Shown piece by piece: positions 1 through 12,087 of a DNA stretch of 64,000 nucleotides (its first letter is position 1; the number at the start of each line of letters is the position of its first letter). Below the pieces are notes generated by a model that ran no database searches, was not told the DNA's origin, and was given only the letters and a program-made list of their open reading frames with translations. The DNA is from Vibrio rotiferianus CAIM 577 = LMG 21460 (GTDB lineage Bacteria; Pseudomonadota; Gammaproteobacteria; Enterobacterales; Vibrionaceae), in NCBI RefSeq assembly GCF_002741985.1, contig NZ_APHW01000036.1:10-64009 (forward strand), in the 5' to 3' direction. The position numbers and the translations under genes were made by a program.

Positions 1-101
1 TATCGTTCCCCGAAGGTTCAGATAACTCGTTTCCGCTCGACTTGCATGTGTTAGGCCTGCCGCCAGCGTTCAATCTGAGCCATGATCAAACTCTTCAATT
101 T
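1..101 (-). rRNA. rrs: 16S rRNA, 5' end (partial)
   Basis: The complement of 71-101 reads as the conserved 16S start, with the universal 8-27 priming region (AGAGTTTGATCATGGCTCAG) at 76-95. Only about the first 100 nt of the gene lie in the window; the rest continues beyond base 1. It is transcribed leftwards, away from yrdA. The 5' boundary is estimated from the usual position of the mature end. Confidence 0.95.
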
Positions 102-289
102 AAGATTTTGTTCGGCTCAATGAATACTGAACATTACATAAGTAATGTTTGAATTGACTGTGCTGAATCTTTCGATTCAATGGTCACTTCGTATCATTGA
201 AACCTAATTTGATACCACTTTCCGTTAAGAAAGAAATATCTAATTGGATTATCATCAACGAGTGCCCACACAGATTGATAGGTCTATAT

Positions 290-300
290 TGTTAAAGAGC
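290..300 (-). promoter_or_regulatory. rrn leader boxA antitermination element
   Basis: The minus strand reads GCTCTTTAACA, the core of boxA, which binds NusB/S10 and assembles the rRNA antitermination complex. It lies in the roughly 230-nt leader between the P2 promoter and the mature 16S end, the expected position. The remaining leader (102-289) shows no gene. Confidence 0.75.
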
Positions 301-333
301 TTTCCTATTGAGCTTTGCTCAAATCGGACGGCC

Positions 334-361
334 ATTTTAGCGAGTTAAAGTTTAGTGTCAA
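334..361 (-). promoter_or_regulatory. rrn P2 promoter
   Basis: On the minus strand TTGACA (356-361) is followed after 16 bp by TAAAAT (334-339). This near-consensus sigma-70 promoter lies between P1 and the leader boxA, as P2 does in gammaproteobacterial rRNA operons. Confidence 0.75.
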
Positions 362-460
362 TCACTTTTTTCAAACTTTTTTCAAGCGTTTCCGCTTGGC
401 TAATTGGCTTGCTAACTCAACCTCGTTTCTTTCGAAGCGTTGCCGTGTCAGCGAGGTGGC

Positions 461-545
461 ATTATAGAGATTGCGATCACATTGGCAAGCCCTTTTTGAC
501 GTTTTTTTTGTTTTTTTTATTGTTTGAATGTTTTTTGTTCTAAAA
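461..545 (-). promoter_or_regulatory. rrn P1 promoter with UP element
   Basis: On the minus strand TTGCCA (483-488) and TATAAT (461-466) are separated by 16 bp. A GC-rich discriminator (GCCACC) follows the -10, typical of stringently controlled rRNA P1 promoters. Upstream of the -35, about 495-545 is a run of A and T tracts that looks like an UP element for the alpha C-terminal domain and may include Fis sites. Growth-rate and ppGpp control is inferred from the family, not shown here. Confidence 0.8.
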
Positions 546-608
546 GGCGAGTTTTTGCTACTCTTCTCATTAGATATCACCGTAGTTAGCGCTTTATAAG
601 GAGTAAAG

Positions 609-1160
609 ATGAGTTCAATTAGAAGTTATAAAGGAATACGCCCTCAACTGGGGGAGCGTGTATACGTAGACTCAACCTCTGTTTTAGTTGGTGATATCCG
701 GATTGGCAACGATTCTAGTATTTGGCCACTTGTGGCGGCTCGTGGTGATGTAAACCATATCCATATTGGTGAACGCACTAATATCCAAGATGGCAGTGTT
801 CTTCATGTAACTCATAAGAATGCCGAGAACCCAAGCGGCTATCCACTAATTATTGGTAATGACGTTACTATTGGTCACAAAGTGATGTTGCACGGCTGTG
901 AGATTCACAATCGTGTACTGGTCGGTATGGGGGCGATAGTTTTAGATAATGTGATTATCGAGTCAGATGTAATGATAGGAGCTGGCAGTTTAGTTCCGCC
1001 AGGGAAGAGACTGGAAAGCGGCTATCTATATGTGGGAAGCCCAGTGAAACAAGCTCGCCCTTTATCAGAGAAAGAGCGAACTTTCTTACAAAAGTCTGCC
1101 AACAACTATGTACAAAACAAAAATGACTACTTAACTGAAGTCGAAAACATCCAAGGTTAG
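609..1160 (+). CDS. yrdA: gamma-carbonic anhydrase family protein (YrdA-like)
   Basis: A 183-aa left-handed beta-helix protein of the gamma-carbonic anhydrase/YrdA/PaaY family. Hexapeptide repeats run from about residue 20 to 150 (IGNDSSIW, IGNDVTIG, VMIGAG). His66, His90 and His95 are placed like the metal ligands of the trimeric gamma class. Relatives bind zinc, but catalysis is weak or unproven for many, so the physiological role is uncertain. The start is set by AAGGAG at 598-603, five bases before ATG. The gene stands alone, divergent from the rRNA operon and convergent with the DUF1488-aroE cluster. Confidence 0.88.
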   Translation: MSSIRSYKGIRPQLGERVYVDSTSVLVGDIRIGNDSSIWPLVAARGDVNHIHIGERTNIQDGSVLHVTHKNAENPSGYPLIIGNDVTIGHKVMLHGCEIHNRVLVGMGAIVLDNVIIESDVMIGAGSLVPPGKRLESGYLYVGSPVKQARPLSEKERTFLQKSANNYVQNKNDYLTEVENIQG

Positions 1161-1174
1161 TTAAAACTAAACAG

Positions 1175-1438
1175 CTAGTCGATAATGATATGGCCTTCTT
1201 CGTTGAAGGCTTCATCTTCTATTAACTCTTCTGCGATTTCTTCTAGATCAAAGCGAAAATCGACGAAAGCCTCAATGGCTGCTTGCTCATCACCTATCGC
1301 TGAGCCACTCAACTTTTCTAATTTCTGTTTGGTTACGTAGCACTCAATCAATGCGCCAGACTGTTGAGCAGCAAAGTTTACCGATTGAGATGCTTCATCC
1401 CACGACTGCATGTCTGGGAATAGAATAGATTGGTTCAT
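1175..1438 (-). CDS. DUF1488 family protein
   Basis: A small acidic protein of 87 aa, matched by pattern to the DUF1488 family that sits next to aroE in many gammaproteobacteria. The C-terminal half is rich in Asp and Glu (DLEEIAEELIEDEAF). No signal peptide, membrane segment or known catalytic motif is visible. It begins 3 nt after the aroE stop, so it is surely co-transcribed with aroE and possibly translationally coupled. The molecular function is unknown. Confidence 0.8.
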   Translation of the reverse strand: MNQSILFPDMQSWDEASQSVNFAAQQSGALIECYVTKQKLEKLSGSAIGDEQAAIEAFVDFRFDLEEIAEELIEDEAFNEEGHIIID

Positions 1439-1441
1439 CGC

Positions 1442-2275
1442 TTATAGACCTTCAAGGTTCTTTCTTAATTCTCTGAGAATTTGTTTTGCGCCGGGACGCA
1501 AGCCACGCCATAACATATAGCTTTCAGCCGCCTGTCCGACCAACATTCCAAGACCATCATAAGCATGAGCCGCACCGTGTTCTTTCGCCCACAGGTTAAA
1601 GCTTGTTAACCCCTTGCCATACATCATGTCGTAGCTAGTGCTGTTAGTGGAAAAGATAGCAGAAGAGATCGCGGGCAACTCGCCGCTTAATGAAGCAGAA
1701 GTTGAGTTAATAATCACATCGTACGCTTCTTCTATTGTCGTCATATCTTTCGCTACGATAGAGCCGTGTGACTCGAATAGGTCTGCAAGCTGTTGTGCTT
1801 TACTAAAAGTACGGTTAGTAATAGTCAAAGAAGCAGGCTTCTGTTCTAGGAGTGGTTTAATTACACCACGCGCAGCACCACCAGCGCCAATGATCAGAAT
1901 TCGCGCACCTTCCAATACAACTTGATGTTGCAGTAGGTCTTGTACCAAGCCCGCGCCATCAGTATTGTCACCAATGATTTCTCCGTCATCCAACTTCTTC
2001 AGCGTATTCACTGCACCAGCTAACTCCGCTCGCTCAGTAAGACGGTTAGCAAATCGATAAGCATCTTCTTTAAAAGGTAATGTCACGTTACACCCTTTAC
2101 CACCGTCAGCGAAAAAAGCTTTCGCAGCTTCAACAAAGCCATCAACAGGGGCGGTTTCTGCGGTGTACACCAGCGACTGATTGGTTTGACGAGCAAACAA
2201 GGTGTGAATGAATGGCGACTTGCTGTGTCCAATAGGATTACCAAACACGGCATAACGATCAATTTGCTGAGTCAT
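1442..2275 (-). CDS. aroE: shikimate dehydrogenase (NADP+)
   Basis: A 277-aa cytosolic enzyme that reduces 3-dehydroshikimate to shikimate in the chorismate pathway. Visible signatures are NPIGHSKSP (13-21) for substrate binding, NVTLPFK with catalytic Lys69, NTDGAG with Asp106, the glycine-rich [13 protein letters not shown] loop and the NRT motif that selects NADP. The frame stays open upstream to 2329, but ATG at 2275 gives the family N-terminus ([14 protein letters not shown]) and has AAGGTAAGGAA just upstream. It is third in the minus-strand run tsaC-hemF-aroE-DUF1488. Confidence 0.97.
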   Translation of the reverse strand: MTQQIDRYAVFGNPIGHSKSPFIHTLFARQTNQSLVYTAETAPVDGFVEAAKAFFADGGKGCNVTLPFKEDAYRFANRLTERAELAGAVNTLKKLDDGEIIGDNTDGAGLVQDLLQHQVVLEGARILIIGAGGAARGVIKPLLEQKPASLTITNRTFSKAQQLADLFESHGSIVAKDMTTIEEAYDVIINSTSASLSGELPAISSAIFSTNSTSYDMMYGKGLTSFNLWAKEHGAAHAYDGLGMLVGQAAESYMLWRGLRPGAKQILRELRKNLEGL

Positions 2276-2361
2276 TTCCTTACCTTTATATAGAAAACAG
2301 GGCCATCTGATTACCGATGACCCTATCACTATCTATCTATATAGAAAAGGAGATTCAGCGC

Positions 2362-3871
<1,510 letters not shown>

Positions 3872-3982
3872 CGATACTTCCTGATAATCTTTTCTGTTGT
3901 GTTTGTACTAAGTGTACAAATATTCATTCTCAGAGACTAAAGCAATTTGTTTATAAAATGTATCAATAGCATTTACAAACAC

Positions 3983-4020
3983 ACGCAAACGTTTGCTTGG
4001 GGTAAAAATCCCCGTATAAT
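3983..4020 (+). promoter_or_regulatory. purE promoter with overlapping PUR box
   Basis: The 16-bp ACGCAAACGTTTGCTT at 3983-3998 closely matches the PurR operator consensus. TATAAT lies at 4015-4020, and the best -35 (TTGCTT, 3993-3998, 16-bp spacer) falls inside the operator. PurR with hypoxanthine or guanine would therefore block RNA polymerase directly, as at other pur promoters. The assignment is by motif and location only. Confidence 0.85.
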
Positions 4021-4070
4021 GCGCACAAATTTATCAGCTCACCTAATTTTGCAGCTTGAAGGAGTTTGAG

Positions 4071-4556
4071 ATGAAAGTCGGTATCATCATGGGTTCTAAA
4101 TCAGATTGGCCAACCATGAAACTAGCAGCAGACATGCTGGATCAATTTGGCGTGTCTTACGAAACAAAGGTGGTGTCAGCTCACCGTACTCCTCAATTAC
4201 TGGCTGATTACGCAAGCAGTGCTAAAGAACGCGGCATTAAAGTCATCATCGCAGGTGCGGGCGGTGCTGCTCACCTACCAGGTATGGCGGCGGCGTTTAC
4301 TAGCGTTCCGGTACTTGGCGTCCCTGTTCAGTCTCGTGCGCTGAAAGGCATGGACTCACTGCTTTCTATCGTACAGATGCCAAAAGGTATTGCGGTTGGT
4401 ACATTGGCGATTGGCGAAGCAGGCGCAGCAAACGCTGGCATCCTAGCAGCTCAAATCCTTGGTACACATGATGAAACGATCATGGCAAAAGTCGAAGCGT
4501 TCCGTAACGAACAAACGGAAACCGTATTGGCGAACCCAAACCCTGCTGAGGATTAA
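4071..4556 (+). CDS. purE: N5-carboxyaminoimidazole ribonucleotide mutase
   Basis: A class I PurE of 161 aa that moves the carboxyl group of N5-CAIR to give CAIR in purine synthesis. It shows [10 protein letters not shown] near the N-terminus, the catalytic SAHRTP motif and [16 protein letters not shown] at 4056 would extend the frame by five residues, but AAGGAG at 4059-4064 sits ideally before ATG 4071, so that start is chosen. purK follows after 4 nt, and the PUR box upstream indicates purine repression. Confidence 0.97.
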   Translation: MKVGIIMGSKSDWPTMKLAADMLDQFGVSYETKVVSAHRTPQLLADYASSAKERGIKVIIAGAGGAAHLPGMAAAFTSVPVLGVPVQSRALKGMDSLLSIVQMPKGIAVGTLAIGEAGAANAGILAAQILGTHDETIMAKVEAFRNEQTETVLANPNPAED

Positions 4557-4560
4557 TCAG

Positions 4561-5694
4561 ATGCATGTACTGGTTCTTGGTGCGGGTCAGTTGGCTCGTA
4601 TGATGTCTCTGGCTGGTGCGCCACTGAATATTCAAATCTCAGCTTACGACGTGGGCAGCGGTAATATCGTGCATCCACTGACTCAGCACGTGATCGGCAA
4701 CGGCTTAGAGAATGCGATTGAACAAGTCGACGTTATTACCGCTGAGTTCGAGCATATCCCACATGATGTGCTCGATGTTTGCGAGGTGAGCGGCAAGTTC
4801 CTACCAAGTACGCAAGCCATCAAAGCAGGTGGTGATCGCCGTATTGAAAAAGCATTGCTTGATGATGCTGACGTGCGTAACGCGAAATACTACGTCATCG
4901 AAACTCGTGAAGACTTTGACCGCGCCATTGAGTACGTTGGTATGCCAATGGTTCTGAAAAGCGCCTTGGGTGGTTACGATGGTAAAGGCCAGTGGCGCTT
5001 AAAAGAAACTTCTCAAGTCGAAGACATTTGGGCAGAGATGGCAGAGTGTATCGCAGCAACACCAACTCAAGCGATTGTTGCTGAGGAATTTGTCCCTTTT
5101 AACCGCGAAGTTTCACTGGTTGGTGCTCGCGCTAAAGATGGCAGCGTTGAAGTGTACCCACTTGCAGAAAACATCCATACCAATGGTGTATTGAGCCTTT
5201 CTACTGCGATTGATGCGCCAGAGTTGCAAAATCAAGCGAAACAGATGTTCACGGCCGTTGCACACAACTTGAATTACGTTGGCGTGCTAGCGCTGGAGTT
5301 CTTCGACGTTGACGGCACTTTGCTGGTTAATGAAATCGCACCACGCGTACACAATTCTGGCCACTGGACTCAACAGGGTGCAGAAACTTGTCAGTTTGAG
5401 AACCACCTACGCGCCGTGTGTGGCATGCCTTTGGGTAGCACGAAACTGGTTCGTGAAACCTCGATGATTAATATTCTTGGTGAAGACACACTACCAGAAG
5501 CATTGCTAGCAATGGATGGTTGCCACATTCATTGGTACGGCAAAGAAAAACGTGCGGGTCGCAAGATGGGCCACATCAACGTATGTGGTGACTACACTGG
5601 CGAACTTAATCGCAAACTTTGTGCATTAGCAGATGTTTTGGATGAACAGGCTTTCCCTGCTGTGCACCAATTTGCCAAGCAGTGGCAAGCCTAG
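4561..5694 (+). CDS. purK: 5-(carboxyamino)imidazole ribonucleotide synthase
   Basis: An ATP-grasp enzyme of 377 aa that uses ATP and bicarbonate to carboxylate AIR to N5-CAIR, the substrate of PurE. The N-terminus [15 protein letters not shown] is the usual PurK start, and [11 protein letters not shown] and [11 protein letters not shown] are typical grasp-domain segments. [14 protein letters not shown] is the conserved metal and substrate loop. The open frame extends upstream inside purE, but ATG 4561, four bases after the purE stop, is clearly the start. Translational coupling with purE is likely. Confidence 0.97.
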   Translation: MHVLVLGAGQLARMMSLAGAPLNIQISAYDVGSGNIVHPLTQHVIGNGLENAIEQVDVITAEFEHIPHDVLDVCEVSGKFLPSTQAIKAGGDRRIEKALLDDADVRNAKYYVIETREDFDRAIEYVGMPMVLKSALGGYDGKGQWRLKETSQVEDIWAEMAECIAATPTQAIVAEEFVPFNREVSLVGARAKDGSVEVYPLAENIHTNGVLSLSTAIDAPELQNQAKQMFTAVAHNLNYVGVLALEFFDVDGTLLVNEIAPRVHNSGHWTQQGAETCQFENHLRAVCGMPLGSTKLVRETSMINILGEDTLPEALLAMDGCHIHWYGKEKRAGRKMGHINVCGDYTGELNRKLCALADVLDEQAFPAVHQFAKQWQA

Positions 5695-5715
5695 AAAAGC
5701 ATCGGAATAAATAGC

Positions 5716-5743
5716 AAAAGGGTCGCATGATGCGACCCTTTTT
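5716..5743. terminator. intrinsic terminator after purK
   Basis: A 12-bp stem (AAAAGGGTCGCA paired with TGCGACCCTTTT) with a 3-nt loop and flanking A and T runs. It can stop transcription in both directions, for purEK and for the converging zinc-ribbon gene. Confidence 0.9.
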
Positions 5744-5758
5744 AATGTTGACTGAGAT

Positions 5759-6328
5759 TTATTGTGACTGTGTATGCTGGCACTTACGGCTCGCGCATTG
5801 CAGTTTAACCCCGCCGGCAAGTTTCTTTTCTACCAACAAGGTAAATCCACATTCCTCACAGCGGCCTCTTACAGGCGGCGAGTTCACCGCAAACTTGCAC
5901 TTCGGATAGTTATCACACGCGTAGAATGTTTTACCAAATCGGGTTTTACGCTCAACCAAATGCCCTTTGCCACATTCGGGGCAAGCATGTTGCTCTTTCG
6001 CTTGCTGCTGTGGCTCAGGTTGGTTAATCGACTCAATATGATGGCATGCTGGGTAATGGCTACAACCAACAAACATACCGTAGCGCCCTTGGCGGAGTAC
6101 CAATTCATTGCCACACTCAGGGCAAGGCACACCCAGCTCTTTCACGATGTGACCGTCATTGCTGTGTAGCGGCTTAATGTAATCGCAACTTGGGTATTGG
6201 CTACAACCTAAAAAAGGACCGTGCTTACCGTGCTTAAGCGAAACTTCCCCACCGCATTTAGGGCAAGGTTCGCGCTCAAGCGCATGCTCGTGTGCCGAGA
6301 AAAGGTTGTGATCGATTTTACTACTCAT
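5759..6328 (-). CDS. topoisomerase-type C4 zinc-ribbon protein (YrdD-like)
   Basis: A 189-aa protein made almost entirely of zinc ribbons of the type found in the C-terminal region of topoisomerase I. Three clear units have the pattern CPxCG...G.FxGCxxYPxC, and a fourth, more degenerate CxxC pair closes the chain. There is no topoisomerase catalytic domain, so it is a stand-alone DNA- or RNA-binding protein of unproven role, equivalent to E. coli YrdD. A GTG at 6334 would add two residues; ATG 6328 is preferred. It is last in the LysM protein-dprA-smg run. Confidence 0.85.
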   Translation of the reverse strand: MSSKIDHNLFSAHEHALEREPCPKCGGEVSLKHGKHGPFLGCSQYPSCDYIKPLHSNDGHIVKELGVPCPECGNELVLRQGRYGMFVGCSHYPACHHIESINQPEPQQQAKEQHACPECGKGHLVERKTRFGKTFYACDNYPKCKFAVNSPPVRGRCEECGFTLLVEKKLAGGVKLQCASRKCQHTQSQ

Positions 6329-6350
6329 ACTCACCGCTCAAACGAAGATA

Positions 6351-6824
6351 TTAATGAAGAATACCTTGTTCCTTGGTGTACAGCAGCTCTTCCATCAGCG
6401 TGTAGGCGTTTTCGTTGCCTGGAACATTAAACAGCACCATAAGGATGATCCATTTAAGGTCCTCAAGCTCAAACTCATTGGTTTCAAGCCCCATCACACG
6501 GTCGATGACCATCTCACGCGTTTCTGTGGTCAGAACATTGATTTGCTCTAGGAACAACAAAAAACCACGACATTCGAGGTCTAGTCGCTGCATCTCAGAT
6601 GCGGTATAGATACGTGTCGATGCCGATGCAATGCAGGTTGAAATGGCTGAATGTTCATCGCTTTGTTGCAATGCCGCCAGCTCTTCTAACCAGACAAGGG
6701 CTTTGTAGATGTCTTTTTGCTGGAAGCCTGCACGAAGCAATTCATCTTCCAACTCGTCTTGTTCGACCTGTAACTCTGCATCGCTATGGATGTAGGTTTC
6801 GAATAGATACATAAGTATATCCAT
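6351..6824 (-). CDS. smg: Smg family protein (DUF494)
   Basis: A 157-aa acidic cytosolic protein of the Smg/DUF494 family, recognised by the MDILMYLFE start and by its invariable position after dprA. Two more ATG codons lie directly upstream (6827 and 6830); the innermost matches family N-termini best. It begins within a few bases of the dprA stop, so it is in the same transcript. No catalytic motif is visible and the function is unknown. Confidence 0.88.
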   Translation of the reverse strand: MDILMYLFETYIHSDAELQVEQDELEDELLRAGFQQKDIYKALVWLEELAALQQSDEHSAISTCIASASTRIYTASEMQRLDLECRGFLLFLEQINVLTTETREMVIDRVMGLETNEFELEDLKWIILMVLFNVPGNENAYTLMEELLYTKEQGILH

Positions 6825-6832
6825 CATCATAG

Positions 6833-7942
6833 CTAGCCCCTCCCCTTTCGAATATAGCCACCGGATACTGCAACAACATGCCCTGAAAGCTCAAGCTCTA
6901 AGAGCTGCATCATGACTTCTTGGACAGGTATATTGGTCCTGCTTGCAAGAATATCAACTGGTGTAGCCTCATTTCCTACGTTAGCTAACAGCTGAGGAAA
7001 TGGCAATTCTTCTTCATCAATTGGCGCAGAAAATAAATCTAAGCTCTGATTAATAGACCAGTCGAGCAAAGACTGTATTTCATTCAGCACCTCTTGAGTA
7101 TTTTGTACGAGACAAGCCCCGTTCTGAATCAATTGATTACCGCCACTGGCGTTGGGTGCATTAATCGAAGCTGGCAGAGCGAAAACTTCTCGACCTTGTT
7201 CTAAAGCATAACGCGCCGTAATCAAGGAGCCACTTTTTTCAGCCGCTTCTACCACTAACACACCCAGCGACAAGCCACTGATGATTCGATTGCGCCGTGG
7301 AAAGTTTTCTGCGCGAGGTTTAGCATCTGGACGAAACTCTGAAACAAGCGCTCCATTTTCGGTCACTCGCTGCGCCAAACCTCGGTGTCTTACTGGGTAT
7401 ACTTGTTCTAATCCCGAGCCGAGCACTGCGATGGTTTTACCTCCAGCCAACAGCGCACCATCATGAGCATGACCATCAATACCCAATGCTAAGCCACTGG
7501 TGACGATCAGATCGTGTTGCACCAAATCAGATGCAAAAGTTCTTGCATGTTGTAGCCCATCCACACTGGCATTACGGCTGCCAACCATGGCTATTTGAGG
7601 TTGAGACAAACAACTCGCCTCTCCTTTTACAAAGAGTAAAGGAGGCGGTGCGACCGTTTGTTTAAGGAGTGGCGGATACAAAGCATCCGCCAAAGTAAGA
7701 ATATGATGATGAGAAGATGCAGCAACCCAAGCCAGACAAGCATCGACTTCTTTATCGACCTGCGACCAGGCTTGCAACTGTTTTGCCGTTAAGCCTAAAA
7801 GCTGAAGCTGCTCTGTCGAGTATTGGACAATATTGCTCGGCGTATCTTTACTGAGCAGCTTATTCATCTTGACCCCACCAATGCCCGGTAAGCAGCTAAG
7901 CTTTAACCAGGCAGCGAGATCAGTATCATTGTGTGGTTTCAT
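6833..7942 (-). CDS. dprA: DNA-processing protein DprA
   Basis: A 369-aa protein that binds incoming single-stranded DNA during natural transformation and loads RecA on it. It has an N-terminal SAM-like helical region, the Rossmann-like DprA core ([58 protein letters not shown]) and a C-terminal winged helix. The gene is full length and looks intact, in contrast to comM. It overlaps the upstream LysM gene by 17 nt and is followed at once by smg. Confidence 0.96.
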   Translation of the reverse strand: MKPHNDTDLAAWLKLSCLPGIGGVKMNKLLSKDTPSNIVQYSTEQLQLLGLTAKQLQAWSQVDKEVDACLAWVAASSHHHILTLADALYPPLLKQTVAPPPLLFVKGEASCLSQPQIAMVGSRNASVDGLQHARTFASDLVQHDLIVTSGLALGIDGHAHDGALLAGGKTIAVLGSGLEQVYPVRHRGLAQRVTENGALVSEFRPDAKPRAENFPRRNRIISGLSLGVLVVEAAEKSGSLITARYALEQGREVFALPASINAPNASGGNQLIQNGACLVQNTQEVLNEIQSLLDWSINQSLDLFSAPIDEEELPFPQLLANVGNEATPVDILASRTNIPVQEVMMQLLELELSGHVVAVSGGYIRKGRG

Positions 7943-9020
7943 TAGTGGTTGATTCCTCAGCCAGAGGAGAAACCACGGATACCTCTTTGTTGATTGGCTT
8001 GGTGCTATTAGTAATCAAAGCAAGGCTGAAATATTCATAAGGGCGAATCACAAGTAACTCACCCACTTTACTCTTAGGTAATACCACCTCTGAATCAAAC
8101 AAACTCCCCTCTTTTGTATAGCCATCACTATTTTGATAGAGAGCATGAGCATCTTCCATCAGATTTAACATACTGCCCTGTCGTAAGTTGTCTTTCGAGC
8201 CTAAATCTAAGACGACAACTTGATTAGTGGAGCTAAATCTCATCCCCTCAATATTGCCTAAAATTTTGGCAGATACGTCTGCTGGAGCTGGCTGTGGGTA
8301 AAAAACCACTGAAAGGTCTGATTTCTCTTCCTGCTCGAGAGGTAAAGCAATGTCGTTACGTTCAATTTCTTGTAGTTGAGTCGTTATTTTTATTCCAGAG
8401 AAGTCTGTCTGAGAAGAGACTAAATTTCCCCGAGCTACCACTTTTAAAGCGGTTATCGACTGAGAGGTATCCTCTCTATCATATGTCTTTACAGGCCGAT
8501 AAATAGCCCAATATTGCTCGGCCTGCTTTCCGCTTATATAAAGAACATCTTCACCAACTAAATACTTACTACCTTTACTACTACCCATTACTTTAGCCGC
8601 ACTTTCCAGATCTTTATCCAGAACTAATCGGTCTGAGTTCAAGTAAGGTAATACCAAACCTTCTGCGATCGTTGGAACCGCTTTTTTCTCAGTAATACGT
8701 GCTTTAGGGCTAAGTTTTTTGACTGGTTTCAGGCTCAAGACAGGCTGACCATTAATCCACACTAACGATAACTTGTCCCCCGGATAGATAAGGTGCGGGT
8801 TATCAATTTCTGGATTTACCTGCCACAAACGCGGCCATAACCAAGGGCTGTCGAGGTACATAGCAGAAATATCCCACAATGTATCTCCTTTCACCACTAC
8901 ATAGGTTTGCGGTGCGTCATCTTTGACAGTAAGTGGTTGGGAATCCGTATTTGCTACGGCGCTGAAAGAGAAAAGTAACGGCAACGTAATGCGAAAAACG
9001 TCGCGGAAAATTCGATTCAT
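7926..9020 (-). CDS. secreted LysM-domain protein
   Basis: A 364-aa exported protein. An N-terminal signal peptide (about residues 1-23, ending near AVA) precedes one LysM module at about 38-87 ([26 protein letters not shown]), which should bind peptidoglycan. The rest, about 270 residues, has no motif I recognise. It heads the minus-strand run with dprA, overlapping it by 17 nt, and is divergent from def. LysM proteins at this position are common upstream of dprA in Vibrio and relatives; the role is probably cell-wall related. Confidence 0.9.
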   Translation of the reverse strand: MNRIFRDVFRITLPLLFSFSAVANTDSQPLTVKDDAPQTYVVVKGDTLWDISAMYLDSPWLWPRLWQVNPEIDNPHLIYPGDKLSLVWINGQPVLSLKPVKKLSPKARITEKKAVPTIAEGLVLPYLNSDRLVLDKDLESAAKVMGSSKGSKYLVGEDVLYISGKQAEQYWAIYRPVKTYDREDTSQSITALKVVARGNLVSSQTDFSGIKITTQLQEIERNDIALPLEQEEKSDLSVVFYPQPAPADVSAKILGNIEGMRFSSTNQVVVLDLGSKDNLRQGSMLNLMEDAHALYQNSDGYTKEGSLFDSEVVLPKSKVGELLVIRPYEYFSLALITNSTKPINKEVSVVSPLAEESTTNETTQ

Positions 9021-9158
9021 GACCCTCGTCCTTGGTCTGTTAGGCAGTTACCAGAATGGAAATTGGTATCAGGATGCTGTCATTTAGGTCATAAAATGTC
9101 TAGAATTGAGCCAACAAGGTTTGTGCTGTTACGGCACAGTTCAATATTTCGAGTGAAT

Positions 9159-9677
9159 ATGTCTGTATTACAAGTATTAACATTCCCAGATGATCGCCTG
9201 CGTACCGTTGCAAAACCTGTAGAAGAGGTGACACCTGAGATTCAAAAAATCGTCGATGACATGATTGAAACCATGTACGACGAAGAAGGTATTGGCTTGG
9301 CTGCAACACAAGTTGATATCCACAAACGTATCGTAGTGATTGATATCTCTGAAACTCGTGATGAGCCTATGGTGCTTATCAACCCTGAGATTCTAGAAAA
9401 GCGTGGCGAAGATGGCATCGAAGAAGGCTGTCTATCGGTACCAGGTGCACGTGCACTTGTTCCTCGCGCTGCTGAAGTTACGGTTAAAGCGCTAGATCGC
9501 GATGGCAAAGAATACTCCTTTGAAGCCGACGATCTGCTAGCAATCTGTGTTCAACACGAACTGGACCACCTAATGGGCAAACTGTTCGTGGATTACCTAT
9601 CGCCACTGAAGCGTAAGCGTATTCAAGACAAGCTAGCAAAAATCAAACGCTTTAACGAGAAACAGCAAAGCGCTTAA
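9159..9677 (+). CDS. def: peptide deformylase
   Basis: A 172-aa metalloenzyme that removes the formyl group from nascent proteins. All three signature motifs are present: [17 protein letters not shown] with the metal-binding Cys near 91, and [12 protein letters not shown] with the HExxH-type pair near 133 and 137. The frame is open from 9063, but only the ATG at 9159 gives the family start [15 protein letters not shown]. It is followed by fmt, rsmB and trkA, the conserved gammaproteobacterial order. Confidence 0.97.
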   Translation: MSVLQVLTFPDDRLRTVAKPVEEVTPEIQKIVDDMIETMYDEEGIGLAATQVDIHKRIVVIDISETRDEPMVLINPEILEKRGEDGIEEGCLSVPGARALVPRAAEVTVKALDRDGKEYSFEADDLLAICVQHELDHLMGKLFVDYLSPLKRKRIQDKLAKIKRFNEKQQSA

Positions 9678-9710
9678 TCTCGATACAATTTAATTAGAAG
9701 GAAGCCTACC

Positions 9711-10658
9711 TTGAGTCAGTCTTTACGTATTGTCTTTGCAGGTACTCCGGATTTCGCCGCCCGTCACTTGGCGGCGTTGTTGTCTTCGGAGCACGAAGTA
9801 ATTGCGGTTTACACTCAACCAGACCGCCCAGCGGGTCGTGGTAAGAAGCTTACTGCAAGCCCAGTAAAAACCATCGCGCTTGAGCACGACATTCCGGTAT
9901 ACCAACCAGAAAACTTCAAATCAGACGAAGCAAAGCAAGAACTTGCCGATCTGAACGCCGACATCATGGTAGTTGTTGCGTACGGCTTATTACTTCCACA
10001 AGTTGTACTAGACACACCTAAACTAGGTTGTATCAACGTACACGGTTCGATTCTTCCTCGCTGGCGCGGCGCAGCCCCTATCCAACGTTCAATTTGGGCT
10101 GGTGATGCCGAAACTGGCGTGACTATCATGCAGATGGATATCGGTCTGGACACCGGTGACATGCTAAAAATCGCGACATTGCCGATTGAAGCAAGTGACA
10201 CCAGTGCGTCGATGTACGAGAAACTGGCAGGCTTAGGCCCAGATGCCCTGATCGACTGTCTAGCGGATATCGCCGCTGGCAAAGCTGAGCCAGTGAAGCA
10301 AGATGACGAGCTAGCAAACTACGCGAAGAAGCTAAGCAAAGAAGAGGCGCGCATCGATTGGAATGATGACGCGGCACACATTGAACGCTGCGTTCGCGCA
10401 TTCAACCCATGGCCAATGAGCCACTTTGAAGCTGCTGAAAACAGCATCAAGGTATGGCAAAGCCGTGTTGCAGAGCAAACCAGCGACAAACCTGCGGGCA
10501 CCATCGTGCAAGCAGATAAGACCGGTATCTATGTTGTGACAGGCAACGGCGTATTGGTGCTGGAACAACTGCAAGTTCCGGGTAAAAAAGCCATGTCAGT
10601 TCAAGATATTCTGAACTCACGTGCATCTTGGTTTGAAGTTGGCACTCAACTGGTTTAA
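9711..10658 (+). CDS. fmt: methionyl-tRNA formyltransferase
   Basis: A 315-aa enzyme that formylates initiator Met-tRNA using 10-formyl-THF, pairing functionally with def just upstream. The N-terminal catalytic domain shows [12 protein letters not shown] and [16 protein letters not shown] with the catalytic Asn-His-Asp region, followed by the C-terminal OB-like domain. The initiation codon is TTG at 9711, preceded by AGAAGGAAG; the encoded N-terminus [15 protein letters not shown] matches the family, so a TTG start is well supported. Confidence 0.96.
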   Translation: MSQSLRIVFAGTPDFAARHLAALLSSEHEVIAVYTQPDRPAGRGKKLTASPVKTIALEHDIPVYQPENFKSDEAKQELADLNADIMVVVAYGLLLPQVVLDTPKLGCINVHGSILPRWRGAAPIQRSIWAGDAETGVTIMQMDIGLDTGDMLKIATLPIEASDTSASMYEKLAGLGPDALIDCLADIAAGKAEPVKQDDELANYAKKLSKEEARIDWNDDAAHIERCVRAFNPWPMSHFEAAENSIKVWQSRVAEQTSDKPAGTIVQADKTGIYVVTGNGVLVLEQLQVPGKKAMSVQDILNSRASWFEVGTQLV

Positions 10659-10739
10659 AAACCAGGCAATAGTGTCACACACCAATAATACGAACTTTTA
10701 GAGGGCAGAGATGCCCTCCTTTACTTTAAGGTACTCATC

Positions 10740-12023
10740 ATGAATGTTCGCGCTGCGGCTGCCAACGTCTTGTATCTTGTCGTCGACAAGGGCCACTCAC
10801 TTTCAAGCGCTCTTCCAGCGGCTCAACAAAACGTACGACCACGTGACCACGCTCTTCTACAAGAGATCTGTTACGGTGCTCTACGTTACCTCCCTCGCCT
10901 AGAAATGATTGCAAACCAGTTGATGGATAAGCCGTTAAAAGGCAAACAACGTGTTTTCCATCACCTGATTTTGGTTGGTATTTACCAATTGAGCTTCATG
11001 CGTATTCCTGCGCACGCTGCAGTGGGTGAAACGGTTGAAGGTACTAAAGAGCTGAAAGGCCCCCGCTTGCGTGGTCTTATTAACGCCGTATTACGTAACT
11101 ATCAGCGCAACCAAGAAGAGCTAGACCAAATGGCGGTCAGCAACAATGCGGGCAAGTACGGCCACCCAAGCTGGTTACTTAAACTGCTGCAAGAAGCTTA
11201 CCCAGAGCAGTGGGAAAGCATTGTTGAAGCCAACAACCAAAAAGCGCCAATGTGGCTGCGTGTAAACCACCAGCACCACACTCGTGATGACTACCTTGCG
11301 CTACTCAAAAATGAAAACATTGATAGCACGCCACACTCACAAGCAATGGACGCCCTAAAATTGGCGGCGCCATGCGATGTAATGAAACTACCGGGCTTTG
11401 AAAAAGGTTGGGTATCGGTGCAAGATGCGGCGGCACAGCTGTCGATTAACTACCTTGAACCAAAAGATGGCGAGCTAATCCTAGACTGCTGTGCAGCACC
11501 GGGCGGTAAGACAGCGCACATTCTTGAGCGTACGTCTGGCAGCGAAGTGGTTGCCATCGACTGCGATGACACGCGTCTTAAACGTGTGCACGAAAACCTG
11601 AAGCGTCTCAACCTTCAGGCAAAAGTGGTTTGCGGCGATGCGCGTAATCCTCAAGAATGGTGGCAGGGCGAACAATTTGATCGCATCTTGTTAGATGCAC
11701 CGTGTTCTGCGACGGGGGTAATTCGTCGCCACCCAGACATCAAATGGCTACGTCGTGCTGATGATATTGCCGCACTTGCTGAGCTACAGAGCGAAATTTT
11801 CGACGCAATGTGGACGCAACTGAAACCTGGCGGCACCATGGTTTACGCAACTTGTTCAATCACACCACAAGAAAACGTGGAACAGGTAAAAGCATTCTTA
11901 GCACGTACTGCTGATGCGCAATTGATGGACTCCGATCCAAAGCAACCTGGTCGTCAGATTCTGCCAGGTGAAGAAGATATGGATGGTTTCTACTACGCAG
12001 TGCTAACAAAAAAACACGCGTAA
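10740..12023 (+). CDS. rsmB: 16S rRNA m5C967 methyltransferase RsmB
   Basis: A 427-aa SAM-dependent rRNA methyltransferase (also Sun/Fmu). Residues 1 to about 140 form a NusB-like RNA-binding domain. The catalytic part shows the SAM loop [14 protein letters not shown], the [15 protein letters not shown] motif and [12 protein letters not shown] with the nucleophilic Cys. AAGG lies upstream of ATG 10740. It follows fmt after an 81-bp gap and precedes trkA. Confidence 0.96.
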   Translation: MNVRAAAANVLYLVVDKGHSLSSALPAAQQNVRPRDHALLQEICYGALRYLPRLEMIANQLMDKPLKGKQRVFHHLILVGIYQLSFMRIPAHAAVGETVEGTKELKGPRLRGLINAVLRNYQRNQEELDQMAVSNNAGKYGHPSWLLKLLQEAYPEQWESIVEANNQKAPMWLRVNHQHHTRDDYLALLKNENIDSTPHSQAMDALKLAAPCDVMKLPGFEKGWVSVQDAAAQLSINYLEPKDGELILDCCAAPGGKTAHILERTSGSEVVAIDCDDTRLKRVHENLKRLNLQAKVVCGDARNPQEWWQGEQFDRILLDAPCSATGVIRRHPDIKWLRRADDIAALAELQSEIFDAMWTQLKPGGTMVYATCSITPQENVEQVKAFLARTADAQLMDSDPKQPGRQILPGEEDMDGFYYAVLTKKHA

Positions 12024-12087
12024 CAGCATGCTAAATAGGGCGATTGAAGTGAATTCAATCGCCTTTTTCAGATAACGAGTAAAGAGT

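Noticed and set aside
355..580. Open frames of 62-69 codons on both strands across the rRNA promoter region.
   Set aside because: They coincide with the P1 promoter and its A/T tracts, so the low-complexity frames are not genes.
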